A DNA stretch of 64,000 nt, taken from assembly GCF_901709675.1 (NCBI RefSeq), contig NC_051099.1, positions 1,116,001-1,180,000 of the forward strand, written 5' to 3'. The position numbers and the translations under genes are program-made. Position 1 is the stretch's first letter, and every line of letters starts with the position of its first letter. Shown here piece by piece: positions 63,063-64,000 of the stretch. The notes under the pieces were generated by a model. That model ran no database searches. It saw nothing but the letters and a program-made list of their open reading frames with translations, and had not been told where the DNA came from. Source of the DNA: Syngnathus acus (taxonomy: Eukaryota; Chordata; Actinopteri; Syngnathiformes; Syngnathidae).

Positions 63063-64000
63063 TGTGAGATGGAGGAATAACAACTGACAAAGACAAAAGA
63101 GCCAGTTGAGCACATGTATCAAGGTGTTTGTCTCTTCATAAAAACTTCTCGTGAGATGTCGTATATCAATTGAAAACACTTTTTTTTGGTCTCGGTGATT
63201 GCCGGTTTAGCGACACTGGCTGAGATGTTTTTCCGAATGATTTGAAGAAGGCTGAAGGAAAGCTGCTGGAAGTTGGTCAAAGTTCATTTGAGGTTGTTTT
63301 GTATAAAAAGTCAAAGTGTGACTTTGGAGCAGTTTGCGTGACACGTCCACTGCACATTCAGGATTGTGTTATGTGCTCACAGGATAGGGGAGTTTGTCAA
63401 ATCCGCTTGATCAGATGAAAATCCGCTCCAAGTTTGCTGCGGGACTTTGAGCGCATAGAATTCTGAGTCGGTTTGGGTCTAATCAAACAGAAATCCAGAG
63501 TTGGCTAAATCCCCAAATCTCATTTGTGGATTGCTATGATATGCTCTACAGTCAATGGGGAAATGATTGTTTGCTTTGGATGTGTGAATTTTCCCATAAG
63601 AAACAATGCAAATAGAAATAATCTGCTCCAGTGGCACCATTCCAAAAACTTTATTAAGAGGTAATCTTGTAAATAGCATTTTTACAATTTTTTTGGAAGT
63701 GTCACTGTACCCTGCGATGCCAAAATAATTGCGCTGTAACAAACTTCTAAAGGTCTGCTCACTAGAACAATTTAGAGGCCAAATATTTCAAACGGCAATA
63801 TCTTTGCACCGTAAATGACGAATTTAAGTGTTTATGAGTAACCAAGTGTGTAATTTAACAACATCAGCCGTTGTTGGGGGCTCACAATGACCTCTCGCTC
63901 ACGTAATGTCTCCTTCACGAGCATTCCAGCGTGCACGTATTCAAAAACAAATTTGGTTGTCCTTGACGGCTCTCGTAAAAACACGTGGCCCATTCTCGTG
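63063..64000. other. Terminal non-coding stretch
   Basis: No gene or named repeat is recognisable between the compound microsatellite and the right edge. Confidence 0.4.

Overview
This window is vertebrate nuclear DNA, almost certainly from a teleost with a compact genome. Six multi-exon protein-coding genes can be read codon by codon through GT-AG introns. Most introns are 70 to 500 bp, repeats are sparse, and the retroelement tails and microsatellites are fish-like. I cannot name the species.

Layout, left to right: vps36 (minus, 3' end cut by the left edge), proser1 (plus, divergent from vps36), a stomatin-family gene, probably stoml3 (plus), mtus2 (minus, complete coding region), slc7a1 (minus, complete, with two alternative versions of one exon), paxbp1 (minus, complete), then about 12 kb with no recognisable gene. 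The reconstructed coding lengths are 754 aa (PROSER1), 283 aa (stomatin), 1393 aa (MTUS2), 646/645 aa (CAT-1 isoforms) and 904 aa (PAXBP1). VPS36 is present for its first 280 residues. In every gene all exon phases close exactly and each reading frame ends at one stop.

The block matches human synteny in pieces. PROSER1 and STOML3 are neighbours on 13q13, MTUS2 and SLC7A1 are neighbours on 13q12, VPS36 is on 13q14, and PAXBP1 is on 21q22 next to the OLIG2/OLIG1 interval. The genes do not form a single pathway. Their products cover endosomal sorting (VPS36), chromatin and transcription (PROSER1, PAXBP1), membrane channel regulation (stomatin), microtubule plus ends (MTUS2) and cationic amino-acid uptake (SLC7A1).

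The strongest point of interest is in slc7a1. Two intact, homologous exons with identical phases encode alternative versions of the affinity-determining loop, the arrangement known from mammalian SLC7A2 (CAT-2A/2B). Including both, or neither, would break the frame. Smaller points are a GC-AG intron in paxbp1, a recent 17-residue tandem repeat in the MTUS2 tail, a retroelement fragment at the edge of the first mtus2 coding exon, a 50-bp perfect AT palindrome, a compound (GT)n/(GCGAGA)n satellite, and a gene desert beyond paxbp1 that may hold olig-type regulatory DNA. I found no wholly new multi-gene system.
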